Shown here: piece by piece, positions 63,207 to 64,000 of the stretch | Numbering within the stretch: the first letter of the stretch is position 1 | Layout: each line of letters starts with the position of its first letter | From: Halorhabdus amylolytica | Lineage (GTDB): Archaea > Halobacteriota > Halobacteria > Halobacteriales > Haloarculaceae | Assembly: GCF_004944975.1 (NCBI RefSeq) | Contig: NZ_SPQG01000002.1 | Span: 194,271-258,270, forward strand | Reading direction: 5' to 3' | Length of the DNA stretch: 64,000 nt | Notes under the pieces: model-generated | What the model saw: the letters and a program-made list of their open reading frames with translations, nothing else | Told to the model about the DNA's origin: nothing | The model's database searches: none | Position numbers and translations under genes: made by a program

Positions 63207-64000
63207 GGCGATCACCTCCGCTACCGTCGGTAACGACGCCCGTCGCGCCGTCCGCCGACTCACCGTCCTCGGCCGCCCCAGGAGTACTCGCCGGGCCGGC
63301 GTCGAACGCACCGAAGTCGGGCGCGTCCTCGCTCGTCGCCGGATCGCGGTCGCGGTTCATCGTCAGCGCGTGCATGGCGTAGGTGATCATCGCCTGGGAG
63401 AGCTGTTTCCCCCAGAGCGCGTGACGCTGGCCCTTCCAGCGCTCCTGATAGAGTTCGTCGAGTGCCGCCCGTGCTTGTCCCTCGTCGAACTCCGGGTGGA
63501 GTTCGTTCGCCAGGCGATGACTGCAAAAGCCGCCCTGGCAGTTCCCCATCCCGGCCCGGGTGCGGATCCGGACGGCGTTGAGATCGGTCCCTGATTGTTC
63601 GATGGCGTCGGCTACCTCCGCGCGGGTCACGGCCTCACACCCGCAGACGACCGGGTTCGGCTCGTCGGTATCGAGCACGTCCGCAGTCCGGGATCCCAGG
63701 CGCTCGGCGCTACGTTTTGCGACCGGCGAGCGCAGCCCGAAGTCGTCCATCGCCTCGTCGAGGACGCTCTCGTCTTCGCTGCCCGGGAGCGGTTCCTCGG
63801 CCGTCCGAGACGTGCTGTCCAGTCCGAATTTCCCGGCGAGATGGTCGACGAGTTGCTCGGCCATCAGCCGGTAGGTCGTGAGTTTCCCGCCGACGATGGT
63901 CGTCATGCCGGGGAAAGCGTCTCGCTCGTCGTGATCGAGCAGGAAGAACTCCCGCGTGATGTCCGTCGGGTCGTCGGTCCCGGTCTCGGGTGGTTCGTAC
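63196..64000 (-). CDS. glpA: Anaerobic-type glycerol-3-phosphate dehydrogenase, subunit A (partial)
   Basis: The frame runs off the right edge, so the N-terminal FAD domain is missing. Visible parts are FPGMTTIVGGKLTTYRLMAEQL (the GlpA/GlpD signature), the BFD-like [2Fe-2S] domain with VVCGCEAVTRAEV...GMGNCQGGFCSHRL, and an acidic C-terminal tail of about 45 residues. The enzyme oxidises glycerol 3-phosphate to dihydroxyacetone phosphate. It is the first known gene of the glpABC operon here. Confidence 0.93.
   Translation of the reverse strand, partial: YEPPETGTDDPTDITREFFLLDHDERDAFPGMTTIVGGKLTTYRLMAEQLVDHLAGKFGLDSTSRTAEEPLPGSEDESVLDEAMDDFGLRSPVAKRSAERLGSRTADVLDTDEPNPVVCGCEAVTRAEVADAIEQSGTDLNAVRIRTRAGMGNCQGGFCSHRLANELHPEFDEGQARAALDELYQERWKGQRHALWGKQLSQAMITYAMHALTMNRDRDPATSEDAPDFGAFDAGPASTPGAAEDGESADGATGVVTDGSGGDRRGD

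Overview
The window is chromosomal DNA of a halophilic archaeon (class Halobacteria). The proteins are strongly acidic, codons favour G or C in the third position, many starts look leaderless with a TATA-like box 22-33 bases upstream, and the gene set is haloarchaeal: an archaellum arl operon, bat-type HTH and DUF5800/5806/5807-like proteins, a PGF-CTERM surface protein, DUF371 and DUF373 proteins, and GlpABC. Two glycoside hydrolases (GH31, GH2) and a four-subunit pyruvate:ferredoxin oxidoreductase suggest a saccharolytic, partly fermentative lineage such as Halorhabdus; that placement is an inference.

Layout. 1-5.5 kb: the distal archaellum operon arlCE(partial)-F-G-H-I-J. 5.5-11.3 kb: small regulators and conserved haloarchaeal proteins, a DHH phosphoesterase, three UspA proteins, a GNAT enzyme and a DUF5806-like gene bounded on both sides by triplicated short repeats. 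11.4-18.2 kb: dihydroorotase with an acidic tail, an aldose-epimerase-like protein, and NAD-salvage genes (nicotinamidase-like and nicotinate phosphoribosyltransferase) around a PGF-CTERM surface protein. 18.3-20 kb: a 7TM-PAS histidine kinase. 20.4-28.9 kb: lysine biosynthesis dapA-dapB-dapD, then lysA-dapE, split by a Tat-exported GH31 gene and an AT-rich gap. 29-35.4 kb: prolyl-tRNA synthetase, small proteins, the termination/3'-end factor aCPSF1 (FttA) and DsbB. 35.4-37.7 kb: an accessory spot with a decayed gene remnant and an IS1341-type TnpB element that appears to have split a DUF6602-like gene. 37.7-47.4 kb: endonuclease III, DUF371, DUF373, a coiled-coil protein, GH2, diphthamide ligase, a sugar nucleotidyltransferase, a bat-type regulator and cysteine synthase. 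47.5-53.4 kb: a five-repeat DUF1508 membrane protein, CheC, a bactofilin-like protein and a chemotaxis transducer. 53.6-59.8 kb: porGDAB and, divergently, ppc. 60-64 kb: UspA, then glpC, glpB and partial glpA on the minus strand.

Themes. Carbon metabolism forms one axis: exported sugar hydrolases, glycerol-3-phosphate oxidation (GlpABC), reversible pyruvate oxidation to acetyl-CoA and reduced ferredoxin (POR), and oxaloacetate supply (PEPC). Motility forms another: the Arl motor at the left, and CheC plus a methyl-accepting protein at the right. The most unusual feature is the recurrence of short duplications of about 26-50 bases in gene tails and intergenic DNA. One triplicates what looks like a core promoter, others copy the 3' ends of genes (dapD, napT), and several lie in frame inside proteins. 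I see no CRISPR array, rRNA or convincing tRNA gene.
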